63,249 bases of DNA from Acidobacteriota bacterium. Lineage in GTDB: Bacteria > Acidobacteriota > Terriglobia > Acidiferrales > UBA7541. The DNA is taken from contig QHYH01000122.1 in the NCBI GenBank assembly GCA_003223215.1, positions 1-63,249 on the forward strand, in the 5' to 3' direction. A model generated the notes under the pieces. That model searched no databases, was not told where the DNA came from, and saw only the letters and a list, made by a program, of their open reading frames with translations. This document shows positions 26,507 through 35,324 of the stretch, one piece after another. The position numbers and the translations under genes are program-made. Each line of letters starts with the position of its first letter. Position 1 is the first letter of the stretch.

Positions 26507-28171
26507 CTAGGGCTCGAAGCGCACGTCCTTGCCTTTTTGCAGGGCTGAGTGTTTTGCGAAATCCTCGTCGTTGCGGAACGGAAAATCCGAGCGGTAGTGG
26601 CTGCCGCGGCTTTCTTCGCGAGCCAACGCCGTGCGCGTCATCACCAGGGCCAGGGTATGGAGATTTCGCAATTCGTGCCCTCCGCGGCCCGACTTGTCCG
26701 ATTTGGGAGGTTCGATCGCTTCCAATTGCTTGATGGCTCCTGCCAACTCTTTGCCGCCGCGCATGATGCTCGCGTCCTGCCACATCACCTCACGGATCTT
26801 CGTCAGCAGCGCACACACCACTGCGGGAGCTCGGCCCGGGCCGTTTTTCGCCGTTGCACCATTCTTTGCGGCTACCCCGTCCTTCACTGCGTCTTTCTGT
26901 GCGCCGGTAGAACCGTCTGGCAGCGGCGCAGGCCCTCCTAGCAACGCCTGTCCCGTGCGCTTTCCCGCCGGCGCATCTTTCATCATCGCTTGTCCCGCGA
27001 TCGCGCCAAACACCAGCCCTTCCAGCAGCGAATTACTGGCCAACCGGTTGGCACCGTGCACTCCGGTTGCCGCTGTTTCTCCTGCGGCATATAGGCCCGC
27101 AAGCGAGGTGTGCCCTTTCAAATCGGTCTTCACTCCGCCCATCAGGTAATGCGCCGCAGGACAAACCGGCGCCAGGTCGCTCGCCAGGTCCAAGCCGTGG
27201 CTCAGGCAGGTTTCGTAAATTCGGGGGAAGCGCTTCTTCAGAAATTCCTCGCTCTTCTTCGTCATGTCCAGATAGACGTGCGTGCTTTGCGTGCGCTGCA
27301 TCTCGCTGACAATGGCGCGCGCCACGATGTCGCGAGGAGCCAATTCCTGCGCTTCGTGGTATTTCTTCATAAATCGCTCGAGGCCGATGTTGCGCAGCAC
27401 GCCGCCTTCTCCGCGCAGTGCCTCGGAGAGCAGAAACCGCGGCGCGCCCTGAATCGCCAGCGCCGTGGGATGGAATTGCATAAACTCCATGTCAGACAGA
27501 ACCGCACCCGCGTCATAGGCGATGGCCATGCCGTCGCCGGTGGCGACTTCGGGATTCGTCGTCTCGCGATAGATTTGGCCTACGCCGCCCGTTGCCAGCA
27601 ACACCGCGTTTGCATGCAGTTCGTGCAGCGTACCGTCGGTTTCGTCGATAAAGCGCAGCCCGCTCACTCGGCCGCGCTCCGTGATCAATTCCGTCGTGAA
27701 CGCGTGCGCGCGCAGGTGCAGGTGCGGGATCGCATGCGCGCGCGCGAGCAGCGCCCGGCTGATTTCGCGGCCCGTCGAGTCTCCTTGAGCGTGCAGAATC
27801 CGCGAGCGGCTGTGCGCGGCTTCACGCGTGAACGCTAGCTTGGTTCCGGCGCGATCGAATTCTGTGCCCCACTCAATGAGCTGCGAAATGTACTTTGGCC
27901 CTTCTTCGACCAGCAGCGTCACAGCCTCGGGCCGGCACAAGCCGTCGCCGGCGTTGATGGTGTCCTGTTCGTGCAACCCGATCTCGTCTTCGTCGGAAAG
28001 CGCCACGGCGATTCCGCCCTGCGCCCAGGCGGTCGCCGAATCGCTCAAATGCGATTTCGCCAGAACCAGGACGTTTCCCGCCGCGCTCAATTCAATGGCG
28101 GCGCGCAGACCGGCGATTCCGCTGCCCACGACTGCGTAATCGACGTGATGGATCTTGGGGGAGTTCGTCAT
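26507..28171 (-). CDS. nadB: L-aspartate oxidase
   Basis: FAD enzyme that oxidises L-aspartate to iminoaspartate, first step of de novo NAD synthesis. The 554-residue product (ATG 28171) begins with the dinucleotide motif YAVVGSGIAGLRAAIEL, followed by GGIAVALSDEDEIGLHEQDT, the substrate region HSRSRILHAQGDSTGREI, GGVGQIYRETTNPEVATGDG and EFMQFHPTAL, and later YLMGGVKTDLKGHTSLAGLY with GETAATGVHGANRLASNSLL. The C-terminal helical domain carries an unusual linker of about 50 Ala/Gly/Lys/Pro-rich residues (around 405-455) before ALLTKIREVMW. nadA and nadC are not in the window. It is divergent from aroB. Confidence 0.95.
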   Translation of the reverse strand: MTNSPKIHHVDYAVVGSGIAGLRAAIELSAAGNVLVLAKSHLSDSATAWAQGGIAVALSDEDEIGLHEQDTINAGDGLCRPEAVTLLVEEGPKYISQLIEWGTEFDRAGTKLAFTREAAHSRSRILHAQGDSTGREISRALLARAHAIPHLHLRAHAFTTELITERGRVSGLRFIDETDGTLHELHANAVLLATGGVGQIYRETTNPEVATGDGMAIAYDAGAVLSDMEFMQFHPTALAIQGAPRFLLSEALRGEGGVLRNIGLERFMKKYHEAQELAPRDIVARAIVSEMQRTQSTHVYLDMTKKSEEFLKKRFPRIYETCLSHGLDLASDLAPVCPAAHYLMGGVKTDLKGHTSLAGLYAAGETAATGVHGANRLASNSLLEGLVFGAIAGQAMMKDAPAGKRTGQALLGGPAPLPDGSTGAQKDAVKDGVAAKNGATAKNGPGRAPAVVCALLTKIREVMWQDASIMRGGKELAGAIKQLEAIEPPKSDKSGRGGHELRNLHTLALVMTRTALAREESRGSHYRSDFPFRNDEDFAKHSALQKGKDVRFEP

Positions 28172-28295
28172 GGGGGTGAAAATCGCCACTCAAATCGCTC
28201 AATATGGTAGCACGAAGAAAAATAAGCGGATAAGCAGGCGGGCCGGTTTAGGGGGGCTCCCAGCGCGTGTGTTACATTGGAAAACGTCTCGCGAA

Positions 28296-29423
28296 ATGAA
28301 AATCACACGCGTTCGAGTGCGATCTTCCGCCGGCCCCTACTCCGTTGTTGCCGGAGTGGGTGTAATCGGCCATGCGGCTCGCGAAATTGCGCACCTCGGG
28401 CATTTTTCCAGCCTGCACATCGTTTCCTCGCCCAAAGTCTGGCGCGCTGCCGGGAAGACGGTTGAGCGCGGCCTGCGGCTCTCGCATCGAAAAACTTTGC
28501 ATCTTTTCAATGACGCGGAGTCCGCAAAGCATCTTGGCGCAGTCGAGCACATTGCGCGCTCCCTTTGCCAAGCGGGAGCGGATCGCAAGTCGCTGATCAT
28601 CGCGGTCGGCGGCGGAGTCGTTGGCGACGTGGCCGGATTTGCAGCAGCTTCTTATTTGCGTGGCGTGGCCTTGGTTCACATTCCCACGACTCTGGTCGCG
28701 CAAGTGGACAGCTCCATCGGCGGAAAAACCGGGGTGAATCTCCCCGAAGGGAAGAATCTTGTTGGGGCATTCTACCCACCGCGATTGGTGATCACCGACC
28801 CTGACCTTCTCGGCACCCTTGCCGACCGCGAATTCCGTGGCGGGCTTGCAGAAGTCGTCAAGCACGCGGTCATTTCTGACGCGCCGCTGTTCGCTCGCCT
28901 CGAAAAGGACCTGGACAGGATCTTGCGGCGCGACCGCGAAGCGCTCGGTTCCTTGATCGCTCGCAACGTGCAGATCAAAGCCCGCGTGGTCAGCCGCGAC
29001 GAGCGCGAATCCGGCTTGCGCGAAATCCTTAATTTTGGCCACACGTTTGCCCATGCCCTGGAAAGCGCTACGCTTTATCGTCGCTACCAGCATGGCGAAG
29101 CGGTTGCCTGGGGTATGATGGCTGCCGCTTTCCTTGGCTACGAACTGAAGGTGACTCCTGCACCGGATGTCTCACGCATCATCTCGTTGGTTTGCCGTCT
29201 CGAACCTCTACCGCCCTGGCCAAGCCTTTCTCCCGCTGTTTTGCTCGATGCCATGCGGTCTGACAAAAAATCCCGCAGCGGGGTGCTGCGTTTCGTTCTC
29301 TCCGTACGGATTGGCCGGGCGCGCACGTTCGATTCCGTCCCGCAGCAAGCGGTTGAACGCGTTCTGCGTTTCACGCCTCGCTTGATCGCCGCCGCAGGCG
29401 GCCGTTTCGGTGTCTCGAAATGA
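28296..29423 (+). CDS. aroB: 3-dehydroquinate synthase
   Basis: Second enzyme of the shikimate pathway, converting DAHP to 3-dehydroquinate with NAD and a divalent metal. The 375-residue product starts at ATG 28296 (MKITRVRVRS); upstream codons to 28155 lie inside the nadB promoter region and are not conserved. Motifs: IIAVGGGVVGDVAGFAA, HIPTTLVAQVDSSIGGKTGV, NLPEGKNLVGAFYPP, FRGGLAEVVKHAVI and the metal-binding LNFGHTFAHALE and QHGEAVAWGM. Its stop overlaps the ATG of menG (ATGA). Confidence 0.95.
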   Translation: MKITRVRVRSSAGPYSVVAGVGVIGHAAREIAHLGHFSSLHIVSSPKVWRAAGKTVERGLRLSHRKTLHLFNDAESAKHLGAVEHIARSLCQAGADRKSLIIAVGGGVVGDVAGFAAASYLRGVALVHIPTTLVAQVDSSIGGKTGVNLPEGKNLVGAFYPPRLVITDPDLLGTLADREFRGGLAEVVKHAVISDAPLFARLEKDLDRILRRDREALGSLIARNVQIKARVVSRDERESGLREILNFGHTFAHALESATLYRRYQHGEAVAWGMMAAAFLGYELKVTPAPDVSRIISLVCRLEPLPPWPSLSPAVLLDAMRSDKKSRSGVLRFVLSVRIGRARTFDSVPQQAVERVLRFTPRLIAAAGGRFGVSK

Positions 29424-30208
29424 GTGGAGCCAGCGCGCCGGTAAAGGGCGCTCGTCCTGAGGGCGCCTCGAGCGAGGCGGACGCTTCGAGAAAAGTACGC
29501 GACATGTTCACGCAAATCGCGCCGCGTTACGATTTGCTGAACCATCTGTTGTCGTTCGAGTTGGATCGGCTGTGGCGCGCTCGGGCTGCGAAGTGCCTTC
29601 GACCGATCCTTAAACGCCCCGATGCTGTGGTTCTGGATCTGTGTTGCGGAACCGGCGATCTCGCTCTGGCTCTCGGAAACGCCGGCGAAGCCCGCATCCT
29701 CGGCGCGGATTTTGCGCACACCATGCTTGTCCGCGCCAGGCTGAAAATCCAACTCGCCCCAAGGCACTCCGGTTGGCCGCCTCGCGTCCCGGTTCCATTT
29801 TTCGAAGCCGACGCTCTCTGCCTGCCTTTCGCGGATGCTTCCTTTGATTTGGTGACTAGCGCTTTCGGCTTCCGCAACCTTGCTAATTACGAAGCGGGTC
29901 TTGGCGAGATTTACCGCGTGCTCAAGCCGGGCGGGACAATTGCGATTCTCGAATTCGCCGAACCACCGCAAGGTTTTCTAGGGGATTTGTACCGGTGGTA
30001 TTTCACTCGAGTCCTGCCGCGAATCGGCTGGCTGATCTCCGGCCACCGGTCGGCCTACACTTATCTACCAAAGTCCGTGTCGCGCTTCTTCCGCCCTCTA
30101 GAACTTGCCGCGGTGCTCGGCCGTGTCGGCTATCAGTCCGTCGAGGTTCGTGAGTGGACGATGGGTACCGTGGCACTGCACACGGCAACCCGAAAAACCG
30201 AAAGCTGA
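29420..30208 (+). CDS. menG: demethylmenaquinone/ubiquinone-type methyltransferase
   Basis: C-methyltransferase of the UbiE/MenG family, final step of menaquinone synthesis. The 262-residue protein has the UbiE signatures VRDMFTQIAPRYDLLNHLLS, SAM motif I VLDLCCGTGDLALAL, the segment PFADASFDLVTSAFGFRNL and VLKPGGTIAILEFAEP, then YTYLPKSVSRFF and MGTVALHTA. The first 25 residues are a poorly conserved extension. It overlaps aroB by 4 bp and converges with the regulator gene 8 bp downstream. Confidence 0.93.
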   Translation: MSGASAPVKGARPEGASSEADASRKVRDMFTQIAPRYDLLNHLLSFELDRLWRARAAKCLRPILKRPDAVVLDLCCGTGDLALALGNAGEARILGADFAHTMLVRARLKIQLAPRHSGWPPRVPVPFFEADALCLPFADASFDLVTSAFGFRNLANYEAGLGEIYRVLKPGGTIAILEFAEPPQGFLGDLYRWYFTRVLPRIGWLISGHRSAYTYLPKSVSRFFRPLELAAVLGRVGYQSVEVREWTMGTVALHTATRKTES

Positions 30209-30216
30209 AAACCGCA

Positions 30217-31605
30217 TTATTCTTCCAGTCCGGCGGTGCGCAATTTGGCCAGCAGCGTCTTGGGCGTGATGCCCAGCTTCTCGGCGGCCCGTGTTTTATT
30301 CCACTTGCATTCGCGCATAGTGTTTTCGAGCAATGCCTTCTCCACGTGCGCCGCCGCGCGGCTGGTGACCTGTTCGAGTGTTCCGTCCCAGTCGAATTTT
30401 TCGGGGAGCATACCGGCCGGCAACCTCGCGTCGTCGGGCTTCGTTGTTGGCATCTGCAGCGCGTCCGCGCGAATGCTCACCCCGTCAGCAAGAATCACGG
30501 CTCGCTCCATGGTGTTTTGCAACTCGCGCACGTTTCCTGGCCAGCGATAGTGCAGCAACCGCTCACGTGCATCTTCGGAAAGTTCCAGGCCGGGCTTGGT
30601 AAACTCGCGGCTGAATTTCTCGAGGAAATGATTCGCCAACAACAGCACGTCGTTGCCGCGTTCGCGCAGCGGCGGAATGGTGATGGGCACGGTGGAAATC
30701 CGGAAGTATAAGTCGTCGCGAAACAGTCTCTCCTGCACTTGTTTCTGCAAATCGCGGTTCGTGGCCACGATGATACGGAGGTCCACGTCGATCGACTGCG
30801 TGCCGCCCACGCGTTCGAAGCGTTTTTCTTCCAGCACACGCAGCAGTTTCGCCTGAATCGCCAGCGGCAGCTCGCCAATTTCGTCCAGAAACAGCGATCC
30901 CCGATGCGCCAGATCCATCTTTCCCACTTTGCGCGTGGCCGCTCCCGTATATGCGCCCTTTTCATGACCGAACAACTCGTTTTCCACCAGCCCTTCCGGA
31001 ATCGCCGCACAATTCAACGCCACGAACGGTTGTTGCCGTCGCGGCGAGAGATGATGAATCGCCAGCGCAAACAATTCCTTTCCCGTGCCGCTTTCGCCCA
31101 ACAGCAGGCAGGTGGTGTCCGTCGCCGCGATTTTCTGGATCTGCTGGCTGACCTCGCGGATCGATTGATGTTCTCCCACGATCCGCGGGAAGCCGTAGCG
31201 CACCGCGTACTCCGCACGCAGCAGCAAATTCTCGCGTTGTAGCTCCTGCTGTTCCGCCGCTCGCTTCACCAAGAGCTTCAAATGATCCAGGTCCACGGGC
31301 TTCTGCAGAAAATCAAACGCGCCGTCTTTCATCGCGGCAACGGCTTCTTCCACCGACCCGTAGGCGGTCAGCAGCAAGACGGGAATCGTAGCGTCGGCTT
31401 GCTTGGTTTCCCGTAAAACATCCAGCCCCGATGCTCCCGGCATCTTCAAATCCGTAATCACCAGCAAATATCTGCGCGCACGCACTTTTTGAATCGCGGC
31501 CGCGCCGTCTGCCGCTTCGTCCACGGCGTATCCGGCGCGCTCCAGCGCTTTTCGCATCATGGCGCGCAGTTCGCTCTTGTCTTCAACGAGCAGGAGAGGT
31601 TCCAT
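30217..31605 (-). CDS. NtrC-family sigma-54 response regulator
   Basis: A 462-residue regulator: receiver domain (about 1-120; MEPLLLVEDKSELRAMM, phospho-acceptor in LLVITDLKMPGASG, conserved Lys in FLQKPVDL), AAA+ sigma-54 activation domain (about 145-380; LLLGESGTGKELFALAI, ELFGHEKGAYTGA, GSLFLDEIGELP, the arginine finger region FRDDLYFRISTVPI, WPGNVRELQNTMERAV) and Fis-type HTH (WNKTRAAEKLGITPKTLLAKL). ATG 31605 after GAGAGAG is the start. The frame stays open upstream to 32040, but that extension reads through the dispersed repeat and is not part of the gene. Its partner is probably the histidine kinase at 32758. Confidence 0.94.
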   Translation of the reverse strand: MEPLLLVEDKSELRAMMRKALERAGYAVDEAADGAAAIQKVRARRYLLVITDLKMPGASGLDVLRETKQADATIPVLLLTAYGSVEEAVAAMKDGAFDFLQKPVDLDHLKLLVKRAAEQQELQRENLLLRAEYAVRYGFPRIVGEHQSIREVSQQIQKIAATDTTCLLLGESGTGKELFALAIHHLSPRRQQPFVALNCAAIPEGLVENELFGHEKGAYTGAATRKVGKMDLAHRGSLFLDEIGELPLAIQAKLLRVLEEKRFERVGGTQSIDVDLRIIVATNRDLQKQVQERLFRDDLYFRISTVPITIPPLRERGNDVLLLANHFLEKFSREFTKPGLELSEDARERLLHYRWPGNVRELQNTMERAVILADGVSIRADALQMPTTKPDDARLPAGMLPEKFDWDGTLEQVTSRAAAHVEKALLENTMRECKWNKTRAAEKLGITPKTLLAKLRTAGLEE

Positions 31606-31778
31606 CTCTCTCGTTTCTATCACGAATCCCGGGGTCTCCAGGAAACAACCGAATACGCATGTGCGGAGAACGAAAGCACGGCAGCCCTGCAGGTGGTTGC
31701 TTTGAGGTTCCCGATCGAGGGAGCGCCTTCCAAGCCAACCATAGCCCCACCCTGGCCCCGGGAAGACGTCTCCGATAC

Positions 31779-31819
31779 GAAAAGAGCCTGATTGGGCGGC
31801 GCCGGCGCAATCAGGCTCT
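31779..31819 (-). terminator. 12-bp hairpin between secreted protein gene and regulator
   Basis: AGAGCCTGATTG and its exact complement flank a GC-rich 13-base loop. Read on the minus strand the stem is followed by TTTC, a weak U tract, so it probably ends transcription from the secreted coiled-coil gene before the ntrC-like gene, or attenuates read-through into it. Confidence 0.55.
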
Positions 31820-31840
31820 TCTGAAAACCAAGCACGCAAA

Positions 31841-32034
31841 CTTACCCAGGTGGGCCGTAAAGCCTCGGCGTTTTTAGGCCGAGGACTGTCCGACTGGGCG
31901 GGCAGCCCAAAAGTAAAGCCTCTTCGTGGTCCTCCGCTGAAGTAGGGCGGTTGTGGGCGGAACCCAGCAAAGCCATCTCGGGAAAACAAACCGAGAGGCC
32001 GTAGGAATCCTCGCCGCTTGCGGCGGGGAGGATG
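31841..32034. repeat. dispersed structured repeat, copy A
   Basis: About 194 bp nearly identical to 41815-42054. It contains three small hairpins: CCTCGGC/GCCGAGG with loop GTTTTTA, CTCGG/CCGAG around GAAAACAAA, and CGCCGC-TT-GCGGCG near the end. Copy A lacks about 45 bp present in copy B after the first hairpin. It lies just upstream of the ntrC-like gene on that gene's strand. No transposase or long terminal repeats are seen. Confidence 0.9.
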
Positions 32035-32052
32035 CGTCAAAAAGAACTCCTC

Positions 32053-32706
32053 TTACTGCGCCCACCCGGGGTCGCCGCCGGACTTCCTGAGTTCCGTCTC
32101 CATGTCGTCTAACTGCTGCTTAAGCTGCTCCAATTCTTTTTTCTTGGCCGTGATCTTGGCGGTCTTGTCGTTGATTTCCCCGCGGTTGTTCTGTTGCATC
32201 ATAGCCTTCTGCGGATCGTTGTAGTACTGCAACTGGGACTTTTGCAATTCGCGCTGAAGAACATCAATTTCCTTCTCGACATTAGCGATCTTTTGGTGCT
32301 GCTCAGTGAAGCGTTTGCGCCACGCTTTCTCGCTGTTTGGATCTTCTTTCTCTTCGGCATTTTCCTTTTTCGTCGCGTCTTCCGCCTTCACAGCGTCCGG
32401 CGCCGTTGCCGCTGTCGCGCCTTTCGTCTCGGCTATCGCGGGGGTCGCAGCGGTTGCGTTTTGTACGGAAGGTTTCTCTGGCTCGGCCGGCCTCACATCA
32501 TCGTCGGTATAGACCTTCTTCGGCTTCGGCGCGTTCTTCTTCTCTTTCTGGTCACGCGCCTTCCTCGCGGCGTCGGCCACGGGATCGCCCGTTTGCTGCG
32601 AGGAGTCCTGCTGCGACGAACTCTGTTGCCGCGCGTAGCTTCCTAACGGAGCCAGCCACAGCGAGGCGAGCACCGCCGCCATCCTCAACCAGTCGTTCTT
32701 AAGCAT
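32053..32706 (-). CDS. secreted coiled-coil protein of unknown function
   Basis: A 217-residue exported protein: signal peptide MLKNDWLRMAAVLASLWLAP with probable cleavage after SYA, a Gln/Ser and Lys/Ala/Pro-rich disordered middle (about 25-125; contains PKPKKVYTDDDVRP), and a C-terminal coiled coil (about 130-205; QHQKIANVEKEIDVLQREL and TAKITAKKKELEQLKQQL). I do not recognise a function. It lies between a histidine kinase and its putative response regulator, on the same strand, with 51 bp to the kinase gene. Confidence 0.8.
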   Translation of the reverse strand: MLKNDWLRMAAVLASLWLAPLGSYARQQSSSQQDSSQQTGDPVADAARKARDQKEKKNAPKPKKVYTDDDVRPAEPEKPSVQNATAATPAIAETKGATAATAPDAVKAEDATKKENAEEKEDPNSEKAWRKRFTEQHQKIANVEKEIDVLQRELQKSQLQYYNDPQKAMMQQNNRGEINDKTAKITAKKKELEQLKQQLDDMETELRKSGGDPGWAQ

Positions 32707-32757
32707 ACTGTCCCGCCCTTCCGGAGCTGTTCCGAAGGCCCCTTTTTCTCTTGCAGG

Positions 32758-34119
32758 CTAGATAGGACCCTGCTTTGATTCTACTGCTTCGGCAACCCTT
32801 CGCGACAGAGGTAACGTAACCATAAACTCGGCCCCGCCCTTCGGACAGTTCCTAACTTCTACCTGTCCTCCGTGCTGCACAATGATTTTCTGCACCACGG
32901 CCAATCCCAATCCTGTTCCATTGGTCTTGGTGGTGAAAAACGGCCGAAACAATTTCGCCATCGCCGCTTGCGCAATGCCGGGGCCATTGTCAGCAACGAC
33001 GACGCGCTGCCATCCGGCTTCCTCGACGTCAATCACTTCTCCGCGAACGGTCACGCGCCCGCCACCATCCGCCTCAGCGCACGCCTCCGCCGCGTTCCTC
33101 GCAAGATTCAGCAGCGCCTGCCGCAGCAGCCCTTCGTCTCCCGCCACGTCGCCAAAATTTCCCGTACACTCGATCGTCACCTGCGGCATAGTCTGCGCTA
33201 CTTCCGTTATCGCGCGCTCCACCACGTCCTCCAGTCCGACGCACTCCTCGGGAATTTCCAACGGCCGCGCATATTTCAAAAACTCTGCTACCATGTGGGT
33301 AATGTTCCGGGTTTGCTCTACGATTTTCTTCGCGTAATCCGCGGCCTCGCACGGTGAGGATTCCGGAATCAACTGCGCGTATCCAGAGATGGTGGCCAGC
33401 GCGTTTTTGAATTCGTGGGCGATTCCCGCCGACAACTCACCGAGGACCGCCAAGTTTTCCTTGAGCTGCATGCGCTGCTGCAGCGCCGCCAACTCCGTCA
33501 AATCCGTAAGCAGGCAGATGACTCCGCTAATTTTCCCTTCACTGCGCCGGATGGGGGAGATGGTCACGCCGAGGTGCCGCGTGTCCCCGGCAGGAGGTAC
33601 ATACTCGACTTCTTCTCTCCGGAAGATTCTTCCCGTCTCGAGGCACTCCGCGACCAGCTGAGTCAGTGCTGAATTCTGTCCGAGCGCCTCGCTGTAGCGC
33701 CGGAATCCCAGCCCGCGAATTCCCAGCGCCTGCTCCGCCGCTGGATTCGAACTCGAAATAATCCCCGTTGCGTTCACCACCACCAGCCCCGCAGGCATAT
33801 TGCGCGTGACTTCTTCGCTCAGCCGCTCGGTCTGCTCGGCGCGCTCCCTTTCGATTTTGTGCAACCGCTCCAGCTCTTTTTCCTGCTCGCGGAGTTGCTG
33901 GATGACTCCTTGCATGGATGCCGCCATGAACGCCGACGGATTCTCCGTGCGCGGCGCGCTCGCGCGAATCTTCCCCTTGTGCTCCTCTTTGGTGCTCTGA
34001 AAAAACCTGCGCAGCAGGTACACGACCAGCCAGCCGACTGCCAGCACTCCAATGCCAAGCCCCGCTGTCATTTCCCACAGGTGCTGCGTGCCGTTTCCGC
34101 CTTGGAGCGTTCCCCACAT
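32758..34119 (-). CDS. NtrB-like sensor histidine kinase with PAS domain
   Basis: A 453-residue kinase with one N-terminal membrane helix (MTAGLGIGVLAVGWLVVYLL), a coiled linker (LREQEKELERLHKIERERAE), a PAS domain (about 105-215; NMPAGLVVVNATGIISSSNP), HisKA with phospho-acceptor in ELSAGIAHEFKNALATISGY, and HATPase (N box LLRQALLNLARNAAEA, G1 VVADNGPGIA, G2 GTGLGLAVVQKI). Without a large periplasmic loop it probably senses an internal or membrane signal. It most likely phosphorylates the NtrC-like protein encoded downstream on the same strand. Confidence 0.92.
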   Translation of the reverse strand: MWGTLQGGNGTQHLWEMTAGLGIGVLAVGWLVVYLLRRFFQSTKEEHKGKIRASAPRTENPSAFMAASMQGVIQQLREQEKELERLHKIERERAEQTERLSEEVTRNMPAGLVVVNATGIISSSNPAAEQALGIRGLGFRRYSEALGQNSALTQLVAECLETGRIFRREEVEYVPPAGDTRHLGVTISPIRRSEGKISGVICLLTDLTELAALQQRMQLKENLAVLGELSAGIAHEFKNALATISGYAQLIPESSPCEAADYAKKIVEQTRNITHMVAEFLKYARPLEIPEECVGLEDVVERAITEVAQTMPQVTIECTGNFGDVAGDEGLLRQALLNLARNAAEACAEADGGGRVTVRGEVIDVEEAGWQRVVVADNGPGIAQAAMAKLFRPFFTTKTNGTGLGLAVVQKIIVQHGGQVEVRNCPKGGAEFMVTLPLSRRVAEAVESKQGPI

Positions 34120-34180
34120 TCGTTTTGCCGTTAACTGGATTGCAAGCCCTCGTCGCAGAAACTGCTTACGCGCGCAAACC

Positions 34181-35098
34181 TCATCCTAAGATGCCTCCCG
34201 TCGCCGGCCATTGCGAGGTGACCAGGGGACCAAGGTAGACAATTGCCAGCGCGCCAATTCCCAAAAACGTCCCGAGCGGCAGCTGGTATTGGCTGGCAAT
34301 GGTCCACCGCAGCGTATTCACCGCTCCCAGCCCTCTTCGGCTTCCGCGTTCCGCCAATTCCCGGTGCCAGCCCGCCAAGTACAGCGTTACCACAACGCTC
34401 AATCCGATTGCGCTGCCCAGCAGGCTTCCGAGCAAGATCGTCCAGAACGTTCCGCGCAAACCCACAAAAGCCCCAACCATGGCCATCATCTTCACATCGC
34501 CCATGCCCATGCCTTCACGCTTGCGCACCAATTTGTAACCGGCCGCCAGTCCCCACAGGAGAAAACTTCCAAAAGCCGCTCCCAGGATTCCATCGAGGAG
34601 CCCGGCCAAATGCCCTTGCAAATGCCGGTGAAAAAACCGCCAACCGAGCGCGCCGGCAAACCCCTCGCGCGGCGGCACAACCCACGAGAACATCAGTCCC
34701 ACCGCGAATCCAGGCCAGGTGACCAGATCCGGTAACAGCCGCACGCGCAAATCCGTGATGGTCAGGACCACTATCAGGCACGTGAAAAACAGCCACTTCA
34801 CCCCGGCTTGCGTGATGCCGTACTCCAGAAAGGCAGCCACAAACAGCAATCCCGTCGCCAGTTCGACCAACGGGTACATCACCGAAATCGGGGCGCCGCA
34901 CGCCCGGCATTTTCCTCCCAGCCAGATCCAAGCAAACACCGGCACGTTGTCGTAAAGCCTGATGGCCGTTCCGCACTTCGGACAGCGCGATCCCGGCAAG
35001 ATAATTGAAACGTTCTCCGGAATCCGCGTGATGCAGACATTCAGGAAGCTCCCAATCACCATCCCAAACAGGAAAAAGAATATGCCGGCGATGACCAC
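34181..35098 (-). CDS. pilD: prepilin peptidase / N-methyltransferase (A24)
   Basis: Membrane aspartic protease that cleaves and methylates type IV prepilins and pseudopilins. The 305-residue protein has the N-terminal MVIGSFLNVCITRIPEN segment, the zinc-ribbon-like methyltransferase loop (CPKCGTAIRLYDNVP and CRACGAPISVMYPLVE), and the two catalytic Asp sites in TDLRVRLLPD and GMGMGDVKMMAMVGA, spread over about eight membrane segments. The insertion between the two Asp sites (about residues 145-185) is longer than in enterobacterial enzymes. No pilin genes are nearby. Confidence 0.93.
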   Translation of the reverse strand: MVIAGIFFFLFGMVIGSFLNVCITRIPENVSIILPGSRCPKCGTAIRLYDNVPVFAWIWLGGKCRACGAPISVMYPLVELATGLLFVAAFLEYGITQAGVKWLFFTCLIVVLTITDLRVRLLPDLVTWPGFAVGLMFSWVVPPREGFAGALGWRFFHRHLQGHLAGLLDGILGAAFGSFLLWGLAAGYKLVRKREGMGMGDVKMMAMVGAFVGLRGTFWTILLGSLLGSAIGLSVVVTLYLAGWHRELAERGSRRGLGAVNTLRWTIASQYQLPLGTFLGIGALAIVYLGPLVTSQWPATGGILG

Positions 35099-35324
35099 AG
35101 TTTAGTCGGCCACCCTGAGGCCGCGTGTGAAGTCGGCCGCTTGCAGCCGCTTTTATTACTGTCCCACAGCCGTGCCCTCCCTCTCAACAAACGCGCTTTC
35201 CCGCGTGCCCCATCCCTAACGCCTTCTTCTCTCGACCTTCTCTACCTCGTCGTTTCGTTTGGCTTTTCCTCTGCCTTTTCATCTCCAAGCGTCGACTGTA
35301 AACTGTGAGTGGTTGGCTTCTTTC

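Noticed and set aside
28272-29093. 273-codon minus-strand open frame
   Set aside because: Antisense to aroB, whose catalytic motifs are all on the plus strand.
31606-32040. Possible N-terminal extension of the ntrC-like gene
   Set aside because: The extension translates the dispersed repeat, and the same peptide phrases appear before alaX; the receiver domain starts properly at ATG 31605.
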